From positions 186,001 through 250,000 of the forward strand of contig JACRNY010000004.1 in assembly GCA_016214695.1 (NCBI GenBank): a stretch of 64,000 nt of DNA. Direction: 5' to 3'. Positions 43,124 to 52,638 of the stretch are shown here, in pieces. How positions within the stretch are numbered: the first letter of the stretch is position 1; each line of letters starts with the position of its first letter. A program made the translations under genes and the position numbers. The notes under the pieces are model-generated. The model ran no database searches and was not told the DNA's origin. It was given only the letters and a program-made list of their open reading frames with translations. Source of the stretch: Nitrosomonadales bacterium. Its GTDB lineage: Bacteria > Pseudomonadota > Gammaproteobacteria > Burkholderiales > Gallionellaceae.

Positions 43124-44110
43124 CTACTTCAGATCCTTCGCGGTGATCGCTTTGGCCTCGATCTCGACCTGTGCCGGGACCGTCTCGCCGCGCAATAGCT
43201 TGATGGCTGTCATTACGCCCTGATAGCCCTGTTGCGCCGCCTGCTGATCGATCGTCACAAGCATCTGGCCGTGGTGTATCGCTGTCTTGGCTTCCTCCAG
43301 CGCATCGAAACCGGCTACCTGCACATCGTGCCTGCCTGCTTCCTGGAGATACCTGATCACGCCGATCGCCATCATATCGTTGGCGCAGAACACCAGTTTG
43401 ATCTTTGGATGAGCGGCGAAGATAGTCTTGGCAACCGTGTAGGCCTCATCGATCTTCCAGTTCGCAGTCTCGACGGCGACGACCCTGATCCGCGAGTTCT
43501 CCCGGAATGCCTTCTCGGCACCGCGCGAACGCTGGTTGGCATTGTCGGCAGTACGGATACCCTCGATGATGGCGGCCTCGGTTGGCCCTTTCGCTGTATC
43601 GGCCAAGTGTTTGGCCGACAGATAAGCCGCCTTCTCATTGTCCACACTGATGAACGGGAGCGGCTTCAACCCGCTTTCCGCAACTGCCGCCGGATGCAGA
43701 CGGTTATCGATGTTCACGATCCTGATGCCGGCATCCTGTGCTTTCTTCAATACCGGGACCAGGCGATGGGAATCTCCGGGCGCGATGACGATCGCATCCA
43801 CCTTGGCCTCGATCTGGCTCTCGACCAATTGGATCTGCTGTTCTATGGAGGTTTCCTGACTCGCCGTCATCACCTGCAGCTCGATCCCGCTTTCCTTCTG
43901 TGCCTTGCGCGCGCCCTTCTCCATCTCGATGAAGAACGGATTCGTCAGCGTCTTCATGATCAATGAGACCGTGATGCCACTGCCCTGGCTTGCACTTGGC
44001 GAATTCTGGGTTGGGGGGCTCGCCACACTGGTGACGGACTTGTCGGATTCACCGCATCCGGCAAGGAAAACAACAAGAAAGCCTGTTGCTATCATGCGTT
44101 TCATACTCAT
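43124..44110 (-). CDS. Sugar-type periplasmic binding lipoprotein, no ABC partner
   Basis: 328 residues. A signal peptide with lipobox LAGC (Cys19) anchors it to a membrane, followed by a Ser/Pro/Thr-rich linker and a type I sugar-binding fold (VSLIMKTLTNPFFIEMEKGA, DAIVIAPGDSHRLVPVL, LVFCANDMMAIG). It is the first gene of the five-gene operon; no promoter is obvious in the 230 bases upstream. The next gene encodes a diguanylate cyclase with a Cache sensor. Fixing a binding protein to the membrane fits a sensor accessory rather than a freely diffusing transport component. Confidence 0.93.
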   Translation of the reverse strand: MSMKRMIATGFLVVFLAGCGESDKSVTSVASPPTQNSPSASQGSGITVSLIMKTLTNPFFIEMEKGARKAQKESGIELQVMTASQETSIEQQIQLVESQIEAKVDAIVIAPGDSHRLVPVLKKAQDAGIRIVNIDNRLHPAAVAESGLKPLPFISVDNEKAAYLSAKHLADTAKGPTEAAIIEGIRTADNANQRSRGAEKAFRENSRIRVVAVETANWKIDEAYTVAKTIFAAHPKIKLVFCANDMMAIGVIRYLQEAGRHDVQVAGFDALEEAKTAIHHGQMLVTIDQQAAQQGYQGVMTAIKLLRGETVPAQVEIEAKAITAKDLK

Positions 44111-44335
44111 ATCCTCCAGCCTGCTTTATATATTTTTATATTCACATCCTGCCATCCGGGGGTATTGCACAGCATCCCCGCACTTCCTCCATCCCATGGA
44201 TCTGCAGAATGAAGAAGCAGCATGCGAATCTATTTGGTGGGCGGCTTTGAGCCAGCCTCATTATTGTAAGGTTACACGCAATCCGGTGAAAATTGTGTTC
44301 GGCGGATGACGAAGATCAAGCGGATGACAAAAATC

Positions 44336-44370
44336 AAAAAGGCTTACAGCAAGAACTGTAAGCCTTTTTA
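44336..44370 (-). terminator. Bidirectional Rho-independent terminator
   Basis: A stem AAAAAGGCTTACAG / CTGTAAGCCTTTTT with a 6-base loop. It ends the minus-strand lysC/tRNA-Ser/tRNA-Arg transcript 6 bases after tRNA-Arg. The gap 44110-44336 beyond it holds the upstream region of the binding-protein operon and no gene. Confidence 0.9.
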
Positions 44371-44375
44371 TTGTA

Positions 44376-44452
44376 TGGCGCGCCCGAAGAGATTCGAACT
44401 CCTGACCCCTTGGTTCGTAGCCAAGTACTCTATCCAGCTGAGCTACGGGCGC
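44376..44452 (-). tRNA. tRNA-Arg (anticodon ACG)
   Basis: Minus strand. Acceptor GCGCCCG/CGGGCGC, encoded CCA, and anticodon stem CTTGG/CCAAG around loop CTACGAA, giving ACG (read as ICG after deamination). Confidence 0.96.
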
Positions 44453-44491
44453 ATGTTTGTCGCTACTTTACTGCTGTTACTTTGTGCTTCG

Positions 44492-44585
44492 TGGCGGAGA
44501 GGGAGGGATTCGAACCCTCGATACAAGTTTAAGCTCGTATGCGTCCTTAGCAGGGACGTGCCTTCGACCACTCGGCCACCTCTCC
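44492..44585 (-). tRNA. tRNA-Ser (anticodon GCT)
   Basis: Minus strand. 94 bases with a long variable arm, typical of tRNA-Ser. Acceptor GGAGAGG/CCTCTCC, encoded CCA, and anticodon stem CGTCC/GGACG around CTGCTAA, giving GCT. Confidence 0.96.
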
Positions 44586-44630
44586 GAAGGCCGCGAATGA
44601 TACTGATTAGCGTCTAGGCGGTCAAACGAT

Positions 44631-45863
44631 TTATGCGTCTTCCTGATCCAGACCGAAGGCTTTGTGCAGAACACGCACGGCCAGCTCCAGATACTTCTCG
44701 TCGATGACCACGGAGATCTTGATCTCGGAGGTGGAGATCATCTGGATGTTGATGCCCTCTTCTGCCAGCGTGCGGAACATCTTGCTGGCGATGCCCACGT
44801 GCGAACGCATGCCGACGCCGACCACGGAGACCTTGGCGGTCTTGTTGTCGCCGATGACGTCGCGTGCACCGATATGCGGCTGCACATTGTTCTTCAGGAT
44901 GTCCATCGCCTTGTTGAACTCGTTGCGGTGCACCGTGAAGGAGAAGTCGGTGGAACCGTCCACGCCGACGTTCTGGATGATCATGTCCACGTCGATGTTG
45001 GCATCGCTCACCGGGCCCAGGATCTGGTAGGCGATGCCGGGTTTGTCCGGTACGCCGCGCACGGTGATCTTTGCCTCGTCGCGGTTGAACGCGATGCCTG
45101 AAATGATTGCCTGTTCCATTTTATTGCCTTCCTCGAAAGTGATCAGCGTACCCTCGCCCTCGTCGGTGAAGCTGGAGAGCACACGCAGTTTGACTTTATA
45201 TTTGCCGGCGAACTCGACCGAGCGGATCTGCAGCACCTTGGAGCCCAGGCTCGCCATCTCCAGCATCTCCTCGAAGGTGATGCTCTTGAGGCGGCGCGCT
45301 TCGGGCACCATGCGCGGGTCGGTGGTGTAGACGCCGTCGACGTCGGTGTAGATCTGGCACTCGTCGGCACGCAGCGCGGCGGCGATGGCAACGCCGGTGG
45401 TGTCCGAACCGCCGCGGCCCAGTGTGGTGATGTTGCCCGCTTCGTCCATGCCCTGGAAACCGGCCACCACGACCACCTTGCCGTCGGCCAGATCGGCGCG
45501 GATGTTTTGTTCGTCGATGCTGAGGATGCGCGCCTTGGTGAAGGAGCTGTCGGTCAGGATCTTGACCTGCGCGCCGGTGTAGCTCTTGGCATCCAGACCG
45601 ATATCCTTCAGCGCCATGGACAACAGACCGATGGTCACCTGTTCGCCGGTGGAGATGATCACGTCCAGCTCGCGCGGATCGGGATGTTTCTGGATCTCGT
45701 GGGCAAGATGGATCAGGCGATTGGTTTCGCCGCTCATGGCGGAAACCACCACCACGACCTGATGCCCCTGAGCTGTGTATTTTGCTACGCGCTGCGCAAC
45801 GTTCCTGATGCGCTCCGGACTGCCCATTGAGGTGCCGCCGTATTTCTGAACAATCAATGCCAC
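44631..45863 (-). CDS. lysC: Aspartate kinase (LysC type)
   Basis: 410 residues from a GTG at 45863 (reading ALIVQKYGGTSMGS after the start); the longer upstream frame would run into recJ. The kinase domain has KYGGTSMG, VVVAGFQGMD and LGRGGSDTTGVAIAAAL; two ACT domains follow (SGIAFNRDEAKITVRGVPDK and KVSVVGVGMRSHVGIASKM). It catalyses the first step of the aspartate family pathway (Lys, Thr, Met, DAP) and is expected to be feedback-regulated by lysine/threonine through ACT domains. It is followed on the same strand by tRNA-Ser and tRNA-Arg. Confidence 0.96.
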   Translation of the reverse strand: MALIVQKYGGTSMGSPERIRNVAQRVAKYTAQGHQVVVVVSAMSGETNRLIHLAHEIQKHPDPRELDVIISTGEQVTIGLLSMALKDIGLDAKSYTGAQVKILTDSSFTKARILSIDEQNIRADLADGKVVVVAGFQGMDEAGNITTLGRGGSDTTGVAIAAALRADECQIYTDVDGVYTTDPRMVPEARRLKSITFEEMLEMASLGSKVLQIRSVEFAGKYKVKLRVLSSFTDEGEGTLITFEEGNKMEQAIISGIAFNRDEAKITVRGVPDKPGIAYQILGPVSDANIDVDMIIQNVGVDGSTDFSFTVHRNEFNKAMDILKNNVQPHIGARDVIGDNKTAKVSVVGVGMRSHVGIASKMFRTLAEEGINIQMISTSEIKISVVIDEKYLELAVRVLHKAFGLDQEDA

Positions 45864-45952
45864 GATATGCCTGTGCCGTTTTTTGTGAGGGCGGCATTCT
45901 AACCGAACTGCCGCCAAAAGACGATTCCCCCTCTGCTACACTGGGGGCAAAT

Positions 45953-47668
45953 ATGAGCAAGATCACCCGACGCCCTTTTCCTGCCGATACCGCCGAAAGT
46001 CTGGCCGCATCCGGCATCCCCCCACTGCTGGCGCGTATCTACGCGGCGCGCGGCATCGCCGAAGCCGCCCAGCTGGATACCGACATCAAGCGCCTGCTGC
46101 CCTTTGCCCTGCTCAGGAACGCAGAAACGATGGGCAAGCTGCTGGCCGATGCCATCGCCGCACAAAAGAGGATCCTGATCGTGGCCGATTACGATGCCGA
46201 CGGGGCGACCGCCTGTGCCGTCGCCATGCGCGGCTTGGGCGCGCTGGGTGCCAGGGTCGATTTCATCGTGCCCAACCGTTTTGAGTACGGTTATGGACTG
46301 ACGCCGGAGATCGTGCGATTGGCCAAGCGATCCGAGCCCGATATCCTGCTCACCGTCGACAACGGCATCGCCAGCGTCGAGGGCGTGGCCGAAGCGCACC
46401 GGCTGGGCATGCAGGTGCTGGTGACCGACCATCACCTGCCCGGCGACACGCTGCCGCAGGCGGAATGTATCGTGAACCCGAATCAGCCCGGTTGCACTTT
46501 TCCCAGCAAAAACCTGGCCGGTGTAGGGGTGATGTTCTATGTGCTGATGGCCCTGCGCGCGGAGATGCGCGAACGCGGTGTATTTAGCTCCCCTCGCCCG
46601 CAAGCGGGAGAGGGGCTGGGGGTGAGGGCAGAACCGAATCTCGGCAACCTGCTCGATTTGGTCGCCTTGGGCACCGTGGCCGATGTGGTCAGGCTGGACG
46701 ACAACAACCGCATCCTGGTGCAGCAGGGTCTGCAGCGCATCCGCGCCGGACGCAGTTGCGCCGGCATCCAGGCCTTGCTGCGCATCGCGCGCAGGCCGGC
46801 GGCACAGGCCTCTTCCTACGAACTCGGTTTCATCGTCGGCCCGCGCCTGAATGCGGCCGGACGCCTTGAAGACATGGGGCTGGGCATCCGCTGTCTGCTG
46901 ACCGACGATGCGGCAGAAGCGGGCGAGATCGCCGCCAGACTGGACGCACTCAACCACGAGCGGCGCAGCATCGAGGCCGACATGCAGGACAGCGCGCTGG
47001 CGACGCTGCACGCCTTCGATCCGGCGGACAGTTTTTCGCTTTCGCTGTTCAACGAGGACTGGCATCAGGGCGTGATCGGCATCCTTGCCTCGCGTTTGAA
47101 AGACAAATTCCACCGTCCGGTGATCGCCTTTGCCCGTTCGCAGACGGGTGAGCTGAAAGGTTCCGGCCGCAGCATCGCGGGGTTGCATCTGCGCGACGCG
47201 CTCGATCTGGTGTCGAAACGCCAGCCGCATCTGATCCTGAAATTCGGCGGTCACGCCATGGCGGCAGGCCTGAGCATCCGCGAGGAACACCTCAATGAGT
47301 TTCGCCAAGTATTTGAATCCATTGCGCAGGAATTGCTCGATGCCGAGGCCCTAGTTAAGTCCATTTCTACGGACGGCGCGCTCGACGCGCAAGAATTCAC
47401 CTTAAGTATCGCGCGCGACCTGCAACGCCAGGTATGGGGACAGGGTTTCCCGGAACCGATGTTCGAGGGCGATTTCCGCGTGCAATCGCAACGTGTGGTC
47501 GGCGAGAAACATCTGAAACTCAAATTGTCTTCTCCCGCCGGCAGCTACGACGCCATCCGCTTCTTCCATGCCGATGCCGCGCCCGAGACGGTGCGCGCGG
47601 TATACAGCCTGAGTGTCAATGAATACAATGGAAACGAGACGCTGCAGCTTATCGTGCGGCACTGGTAA
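45953..47668 (+). CDS. recJ: Single-stranded-DNA-specific exonuclease RecJ
   Basis: 571 residues from the ATG at 45953. DHH phosphoesterase motifs are visible: ADYDADGATACAVAMR, VTVDNGIAS, VTDHHLPGD, and the DHHA1 motif FGGHAMAAGLSI. It degrades single-stranded DNA 5'-3' in recombination and mismatch repair. Residues about 211-226 (SSPRPQAGEGLGVRAE) are encoded by a palindromic intergenic repeat (46587-46629) that has inserted in frame between RERGVF and PNLGNLLDL. The rest of the protein is normal. Confidence 0.96.
   Translation: MSKITRRPFPADTAESLAASGIPPLLARIYAARGIAEAAQLDTDIKRLLPFALLRNAETMGKLLADAIAAQKRILIVADYDADGATACAVAMRGLGALGARVDFIVPNRFEYGYGLTPEIVRLAKRSEPDILLTVDNGIASVEGVAEAHRLGMQVLVTDHHLPGDTLPQAECIVNPNQPGCTFPSKNLAGVGVMFYVLMALRAEMRERGVFSSPRPQAGEGLGVRAEPNLGNLLDLVALGTVADVVRLDDNNRILVQQGLQRIRAGRSCAGIQALLRIARRPAAQASSYELGFIVGPRLNAAGRLEDMGLGIRCLLTDDAAEAGEIAARLDALNHERRSIEADMQDSALATLHAFDPADSFSLSLFNEDWHQGVIGILASRLKDKFHRPVIAFARSQTGELKGSGRSIAGLHLRDALDLVSKRQPHLILKFGGHAMAAGLSIREEHLNEFRQVFESIAQELLDAEALVKSISTDGALDAQEFTLSIARDLQRQVWGQGFPEPMFEGDFRVQSQRVVGEKHLKLKLSSPAGSYDAIRFFHADAAPETVRAVYSLSVNEYNGNETLQLIVRHW
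46587..46629. repeat. Dispersed palindromic repeat inserted in frame in recJ
   Basis: The core CCCCTCGCCCGC-AA-GCGGGAGAGGGG is a near-perfect hairpin, followed by CTGGGGGTGAGGG. This is the sequence of a dispersed intergenic repeat widespread in proteobacteria. Here it lies inside coding sequence without shifting the frame. Confidence 0.8.
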
Positions 47669-47679
47669 GGAAAAAACTT

Positions 47680-48945
47680 ATGGACATCAATTTCCTGCAA
47701 GGCAACGGTATCGAGGCTTTACCGCAATTCCTGACCAGTCTGGCCATCGGCCTGCTCATCGGGCTGGAACGCGAACGCAATCCCTCCGCCAAGGCCGGTC
47801 TGCGCACCTTTGCACTGGTCGCGGTGTTCGGCACCCTGATGGCCCTGCTCGCGGACAAGGTCGGTTCGCCCTGGCTGGTGGTCGCGGGGATAGCCGCTGT
47901 GGCCGGCACCATCATCGCGGCCTATCTCAACGACACGCCGGACGAAAACGACGATCCCGGGACGACTACCGTGGTCGCGCTGCTGCTGAGTTACGGGCTG
48001 GGGGTGATGATCTGGTTCGGGCTTTCCAAGCTTGCCGTGATGCTGGCGATCGGCATCACCACTCTGCTCTATTTCAAACCTGAGCTGCGCGGATTCAGCC
48101 AGCGCCTGACCCGGCGCGATCTGGTCGCCGTGCTGCAATTCTCGGTACTCAGCTTCATCGTGTTGCCCATCCTGCCCAATCAGGATTTCGGCCCCTATAA
48201 CGCCTTCAATCCTTATCAGGCCTGGATGATGGTGGTGCTGATCTCGGGTATCAGCCTGGCCGGTTATGCCGCCCTGCATGTGGTCGGAACCCGCTATGGC
48301 GCCCCCCTGCTCGGCTTTCTCGGCGGTATGGTATCCAGCACAGCCACCACCATGATCTACGCCAAGCACGGCAAGGCCAGTCAGGCGATGACCCATCTGG
48401 CCTCGGCAGTCATCGTGATCGCCAGCATGGTGGTGCTGCTGCGCCTGCTGGTGGTGAGCTCGGTGGTGGCCTATGGCGCCCTGCCCGCCCTGCTGCCGGT
48501 GCTGGCGGGCGGTCTGGTCGCGGGACTGGTCGCTGCTGCATATGCCTGGCACAAGACCATCAAGGGTACCGAGTTGTTCGTCCCCGAGACCTCCAACCCG
48601 GCCGAACTGCATACCGCCATCGGCTTCGGCCTGCTGTACGTCATCGTGCTGCTGGGTTCGGCCTGGATGGCCGACCTGGCGGGCAGTCAGGGCCTGTATG
48701 TCGTCGCGCTGGTCTCCGGCTTGACCGACGTGGATGCCATCACCCTGTCCAGTCTGCGCCTGTTCAACCTCGGCCAGTTGAACGAGACACAGACCGTCAC
48801 CGCCATCGCTATCGCCTTCCTCTCCAACGTCGCCTTCAAATTCGGCATGGTCGTCTTCATCGGCGGCTGGACGCTGGCCAGACAGGTCGCCATCGGCTTC
48901 GGCGCCATCGCACTGGGCGTGCTGGTCGGCCTGCTCATCGTCTAG
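47680..48945 (+). CDS. MgtC/SapB and DUF4010 family membrane protein
   Basis: 421 residues, almost all transmembrane (about 12 helices). The N terminus [18 protein letters not shown] is the MgtC/SapB signature; the C-terminal half is DUF4010 ([39 protein letters not shown]). Such proteins are linked to Mg2+ homeostasis and membrane potential, but transport itself is not proven for the family. It starts 12 bases after recJ, so the two are probably co-transcribed. Confidence 0.92.
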   Translation: MDINFLQGNGIEALPQFLTSLAIGLLIGLERERNPSAKAGLRTFALVAVFGTLMALLADKVGSPWLVVAGIAAVAGTIIAAYLNDTPDENDDPGTTTVVALLLSYGLGVMIWFGLSKLAVMLAIGITTLLYFKPELRGFSQRLTRRDLVAVLQFSVLSFIVLPILPNQDFGPYNAFNPYQAWMMVVLISGISLAGYAALHVVGTRYGAPLLGFLGGMVSSTATTMIYAKHGKASQAMTHLASAVIVIASMVVLLRLLVVSSVVAYGALPALLPVLAGGLVAGLVAAAYAWHKTIKGTELFVPETSNPAELHTAIGFGLLYVIVLLGSAWMADLAGSQGLYVVALVSGLTDVDAITLSSLRLFNLGQLNETQTVTAIAIAFLSNVAFKFGMVVFIGGWTLARQVAIGFGAIALGVLVGLLIV

Positions 48946-49008
48946 GCTGCCTGACGGGCAGGCCGTGTATAATCGCGGCCTTTCCAAGCAGCGACAGAAG
49001 ACAGAAAA

Positions 49009-50113
49009 ATGGACGCAGAACAACTCAACGCCATCTCCAACCAGATCCAGGACCTGCGCGCCCGCAACCTTGAACTACGGAGGTATCTTTGACTTCGATA
49101 CCAAGCAGGAACGCCTAGCCGAAGTCGCGCAACTCAGCGAAGACCCCGCCATCTGGAACGATGCCAAGCGCGCCCAGGAACTGGGACGCGAGCGCAAGGC
49201 GCTGGAAGACGTGGTGCTCGGCCTGACCCAGATCGGCCAGAACCTCGACGATGCGGCCGAATTGTTCGAGATGGCGCAAGCCGAGAACGACGACGACAGT
49301 CTGCTGAGCATCGCCGCCGACGCGCAGGACATCCAGCAACGCGTCGAAGCACTTGAATTCCGCCGCATGTTCTCCAATCCGGCCGACCCCAACAACTGCT
49401 TCATCGACATCCAGGCCGGCGCCGGCGGCACCGAGGCCTGCGACTGGGCTTCGATGCTGCTGCGCCAGTACCTCAAGTATTGCGAACGCAAAGGCTTCAA
49501 AGTCGAGGTGCTGGAAGAGACTGCTGGCGATGTGGCCGGCATACGCAGTGCATCTTTGAAGGTCGAGGGCGAATACGCCTACGGCCATCTGCGCACCGAG
49601 ACCGGCGTGCACCGGCTGGTGCGCAAGTCGCCGTTCGATTCCTCCGGCGGTCGCCATACTTCCTTTGCCAGCCTGTTCGTCTACCCGGAAGTGGACGACT
49701 CGATCGAGATCGACATCAATCCGGCCGACCTGCGCATCGATACCTTCCGCGCAAGCGGTGCGGGCGGCCAGCACATCAACAAGACCGACTCGGCGATCCG
49801 TATCACCCACATCCCGACCGGTATCGTGGTGCAGTGCCAGAATGACCGCTCGCAGCACAAGAACCGCGCCGAAGCCATGTCCATGCTGAAGTCGCGCATG
49901 TACGAGGAAGAGCTGCGCAAACGCCGGGCCGAGGCCGACAAGCTGGAAGCCACCAAGTCCGACGTCGGCTGGGGCCACCAGATCCGTTCCTATGTGCTCG
50001 ACCAGTCGCGCATCAAGGACTTGCGCACCAATGTTGAAATCTCCAACACGCAAAAGGTGCTCGACGGCGATCTCGATCCCTTCATCGAGGCCAGCCTGAA
50101 ACAGGGCGTTTAA
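49009..50113 (+). CDS. prfB: Peptide chain release factor 2 (programmed +1 frameshift)
   Basis: The protein is read from the ATG at 49009 ([12 protein letters not shown]) for 27 codons to CTT-TGA-C (49087-49093), where ribosomes shift +1 and continue in the frame beginning [13 protein letters not shown], giving about 367 residues. The frameshift site has the usual internal Shine-Dalgarno-like CGGAGG just upstream. The release-factor features [15 protein letters not shown] (SPF codon-recognition region) and [14 protein letters not shown] (GGQ) are intact. RF2 terminates at UGA and UAA, and the frameshift autoregulates its level. lysS follows 14 bases later. Confidence 0.97.
49069..49093 (+). 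promoter_or_regulatory. prfB programmed frameshift signal
   Basis: CGGAGG at 49078-49083 is followed by TAT-CTT-TGA-C, the conserved arrangement that stimulates +1 slippage at CTT in prfB genes. An in-frame UGA stop is at 49090-49092. Confidence 0.95.
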
Positions 50114-50127
50114 TCCAGGAAAACATC

Positions 50128-51630
50128 ATGACCAACGAACAGAACATCCCACAACAGGACGAGAACCAGATCATCGCCGAGCGCCGCGCCAAGCTGAAAG
50201 CGATCCGCGAGAAAGGCGTCGCCTTCCCCAACGATTTTCAGCGCGAGAACATGGCTGCCGATCTGCATGCCGATTTTGGCGAAAAGACGCACGACGAACT
50301 GGAAGCCGAGCAGATCCACGTCGCGGTGGCCGGCCGCATGATGCTCAAGCGCGTGATGGGCAAGGCCAGTTTCGCCACCGTGCAGGACATGAGCGGCCGC
50401 ATCCAGCTGTTCATCAGCAACGACATCACCGGCGAGGCTGCTCACAGCGAATTCAAACATTACGACATGGGCGACATTCTCGGCGCGGTCGGCGTGCTGT
50501 TCAAGACCAAGAGCGGCGAACTGTCGGTGCGCGTGACGCAGGTGCGCCTGCTGACCAAGGCGCTGCGTCCGCTGCCGGAGAAGTTCCACGGCCTCACCGA
50601 CCAGGAACAGAAATACCGCCAGCGCTACCTCGACCTCATCACCAACGATGAATCGCGCAAGGTGTTCATCACCCGCACGAAAATCATCCAGGCGATCCGC
50701 GATTTCTTCGTGCGTCATGACTATCTGGAAGTCGAGACGCCGATGATGCACCCCATCCCCGGCGGCGCCTCGGCCAAGCCGTTCGAGACGCACCACAATG
50801 CGCTGGACATGAAGATGTACCTGCGTATCGCGCCGGAGCTGTACCTGAAGCGCCTGGTTGTCGGCGGTTTCGAGAAGGTGTTCGAGGTGAACCGCAACTT
50901 CCGCAACGAGGGAGTCTCGACACGCCACAACCCGGAATTCACCATGATCGAATTCTACGAGGCATACCGCGATTACAAATACCTGATGGACTTCAGCGAG
51001 AAGCTGTTTGCCGAGGTGGCGCGCAAGGTGCTGGGCACCACCGTCATCACTTATCAGGGTCGCGAACTCGATCTGGGCAAACCCTTCCACCGTCTGACCA
51101 TGGTGCAGGCGATCCAGAAATACCATCCGCAGTTCACCGATGCGCAACTGGGCGACCGTACTTTCCTGGTCGCCCAGCTGAAAGACCTGAAGGCCAAGTA
51201 CAACCCGAAGGATGCCGTCGGCGGCCTGCAGTTGTCGCTGTTCGAAGAACTGGCCGAGTCGCACCTGTTCGAGCCGACCTTCATCATCGACTACCCGATC
51301 GAAGTCTCGCCGCTGGCACGCAGCAGCGATGCGCGCCCCGAGATCACCGAGCGTTTCGAGCTGTTCATCGTCGGCCGCGAGATCGCCAACGGTTTCTCCG
51401 AGCTCAACGACGCCGAAGACCAGGAGCGCCGCTTCGACGCGCAGGTCGCGGCCAAGGATGCGGGCGACGAGGAAGCAATGTTCAAGGACAGCGATTTCGT
51501 GCGCGCGCTGGAGTACGGCCTGCCGCCCACCGCCGGCCAGGGCATCGGCATCGACCGTCTGGTGATGCTGCTGACCGACAGCGCCAGCATCCGCGATGTG
51601 ATCCTGTTCCCGCACATGCGGCCGGAATAA
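50128..51630 (+). CDS. lysS: Lysyl-tRNA synthetase, class II
   Basis: 500 residues. An N-terminal OB-fold anticodon-binding domain ([20 protein letters not shown]) is followed by the class II catalytic core with motif 1 ([20 protein letters not shown]), motif 2 ([20 protein letters not shown]) and motif 3 ([19 protein letters not shown]). It charges tRNA-Lys. The prfB-lysS order is conserved in many proteobacteria. The Crp/Fnr gene begins at the very next base after its stop. Confidence 0.97.
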   Translation: MTNEQNIPQQDENQIIAERRAKLKAIREKGVAFPNDFQRENMAADLHADFGEKTHDELEAEQIHVAVAGRMMLKRVMGKASFATVQDMSGRIQLFISNDITGEAAHSEFKHYDMGDILGAVGVLFKTKSGELSVRVTQVRLLTKALRPLPEKFHGLTDQEQKYRQRYLDLITNDESRKVFITRTKIIQAIRDFFVRHDYLEVETPMMHPIPGGASAKPFETHHNALDMKMYLRIAPELYLKRLVVGGFEKVFEVNRNFRNEGVSTRHNPEFTMIEFYEAYRDYKYLMDFSEKLFAEVARKVLGTTVITYQGRELDLGKPFHRLTMVQAIQKYHPQFTDAQLGDRTFLVAQLKDLKAKYNPKDAVGGLQLSLFEELAESHLFEPTFIIDYPIEVSPLARSSDARPEITERFELFIVGREIANGFSELNDAEDQERRFDAQVAAKDAGDEEAMFKDSDFVRALEYGLPPTAGQGIGIDRLVMLLTDSASIRDVILFPHMRPE

Positions 51631-52296
51631 ATGCCCGACCCAGACCTGCGCGCCCGCCTGCTGCAGAACTACCCGATGCTGGGTAAGCTGCCTGCTGCCG
51701 AAATTGACGGCTTGCTGGCGCAGGCGATGCCGCTGTCACTGCCTGCGGGGGCAGTGGTATTCGACGAAAGCCAACCCTGTCAGGGTTTTCCGTTGATCCT
51801 TTCCGGCAGCCTGCGCGTCATCAAGGCCGCCCCCAGCGGGCGCGAGTTGCAGCTCTACCGGGTCCTGCCGGGCGAGAGTTGCATCCTGACCAGCAGTTGC
51901 CTGCTGGGCAACAGCCGCTATCAGGCGCGCGGGCTGGCTGAACAGCCGCTGGAGATGCTGCTGCTGCCTGCCCCCTATTTCCACGTCCTGCTCGGCAAGT
52001 ACGATGCCTTCCGCGAGTATGTTTTCCATCTGTTCTCAGACCGCCTGACCGATCTGATGCACCTGGTCTCGGCTGTGGCCTTCCAGAAGCTGGATCAGCG
52101 CCTCGCTGCCCTGCTGATCACCAAGCCCAGTCCGCTGCACACCACGCATCAGGCCCTGGCCGACGAATTGGGCAGCGCGCGCGAGATGGTCAGCCGCCTG
52201 CTCAAGGGCTTCGCCGAGCAGGGCTGGGTGAGACTGGCCCGGGAACAGATCGAGGTGACCGACGCCAAGGCCCTGCAACGCTTTGCGGAGTTGTAA
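51631..52296 (+). CDS. Crp/Fnr family transcriptional regulator
   Basis: 221 residues. A cyclic-nucleotide-binding-like barrel (LSLPAGAVVFDESQPCQGFP) and a C-terminal winged HTH (THQALADELGSAREMVSRLL). The N-terminal [4Fe-4S] cysteine cluster of Fnr is absent; cysteines at 50, 84 and 90 (GESCILTSSCLLG) could sense redox or persulfide, but this is inference. The gene begins 1 base after the lysS stop. A TGTGA-N6-TCACA palindrome lies 8 bases beyond its stop, upstream of the next gene, a likely target. Confidence 0.92.
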   Translation: MPDPDLRARLLQNYPMLGKLPAAEIDGLLAQAMPLSLPAGAVVFDESQPCQGFPLILSGSLRVIKAAPSGRELQLYRVLPGESCILTSSCLLGNSRYQARGLAEQPLEMLLLPAPYFHVLLGKYDAFREYVFHLFSDRLTDLMHLVSAVAFQKLDQRLAALLITKPSPLHTTHQALADELGSAREMVSRLLKGFAEQGWVRLAREQIEVTDAKALQRFAEL

Positions 52297-52301
52297 GACA
52301 A

Positions 52302-52347
52302 GTCTGTGATTTTTATCACAGACAAGCCCCGCATTCCCCCCTATCCT
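52302..52347 (+). promoter_or_regulatory. Crp/Fnr-type operator at -41.5 and -10 box
   Basis: The palindrome GTCTGTGATTTTTATCACAGAC (core TGTGATTTTTATCACA at 52305-52320) is followed by a candidate -10 TATCCT at 52342-52347. The operator centre is 41.5 bases from the start predicted from that -10, the classic position for class II activation. Confidence 0.75.
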
Positions 52348-52379
52348 GCACACTCCTACAACCCACCCAAGGAGTGAAA

Positions 52380-52574
52380 ATGAAGATCAATGTTGGCGGT
52401 ATCGACCGCATCCTGCGCATCGTCGTCGGCCTGGCCCTGATCGGCGCAACACTCGCCGGCATGTTGCCTGTTTGGGGCTGGATCGGCGTGGTTCCGCTGG
52501 TGACCGGTCTGTTCAAGTTCTGCCCAGCCTATGCGATTTTCGGCATGAGCACCTGCCCGATGGAAAAGAAATAA
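52380..52574 (+). CDS. Small DUF2892 (YgaP-like) membrane protein
   Basis: 64 residues from the ATG at 52380, which has an AAGGAG Shine-Dalgarno. MKINVGGIDRILRIVVGLAL and VVPLVTGLFKFCPAYAIFGM are the DUF2892 blocks; two short membrane helices are predicted. A cysteine pair (FCPAY, STCPM) is present near the C terminus. In related genomes such proteins accompany Crp/Fnr regulators and rhodanese-type sulfur proteins. It is preceded by a Crp/Fnr-type operator and followed by a terminator, so it forms a monocistronic unit. Confidence 0.88.
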   Translation: MKINVGGIDRILRIVVGLALIGATLAGMLPVWGWIGVVPLVTGLFKFCPAYAIFGMSTCPMEKK

Positions 52575-52593
52575 GCTGCTTCACGTCAACACG

Positions 52594-52619
52594 CGCCCGG
52601 CCCGAAGCCGGGCGTTTTC
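52594..52619 (+). terminator. Rho-independent terminator
   Basis: An 8-bp stem CGCCCGGC / GCCGGGCG with a 5-base loop is followed by TTTTC. It ends the DUF2892 transcript before the haem-protein gene. Confidence 0.9.
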
Positions 52620-52638
52620 ATAACTAGAGGAGACCCAA

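Noticed and set aside
44306-44617. Plus-strand frames that run through tRNA clusters (also 58228-58512)
   Set aside because: They are read across minus-strand tRNA genes and produce familiar spurious peptides such as GRDSNPRY; not real genes.
52302-52323. Terminator after the Crp/Fnr gene
   Set aside because: The hairpin has no following T run, matches TGTGA-N6-TCACA, and sits at -41.5 from a plausible start, so an operator is the better call.
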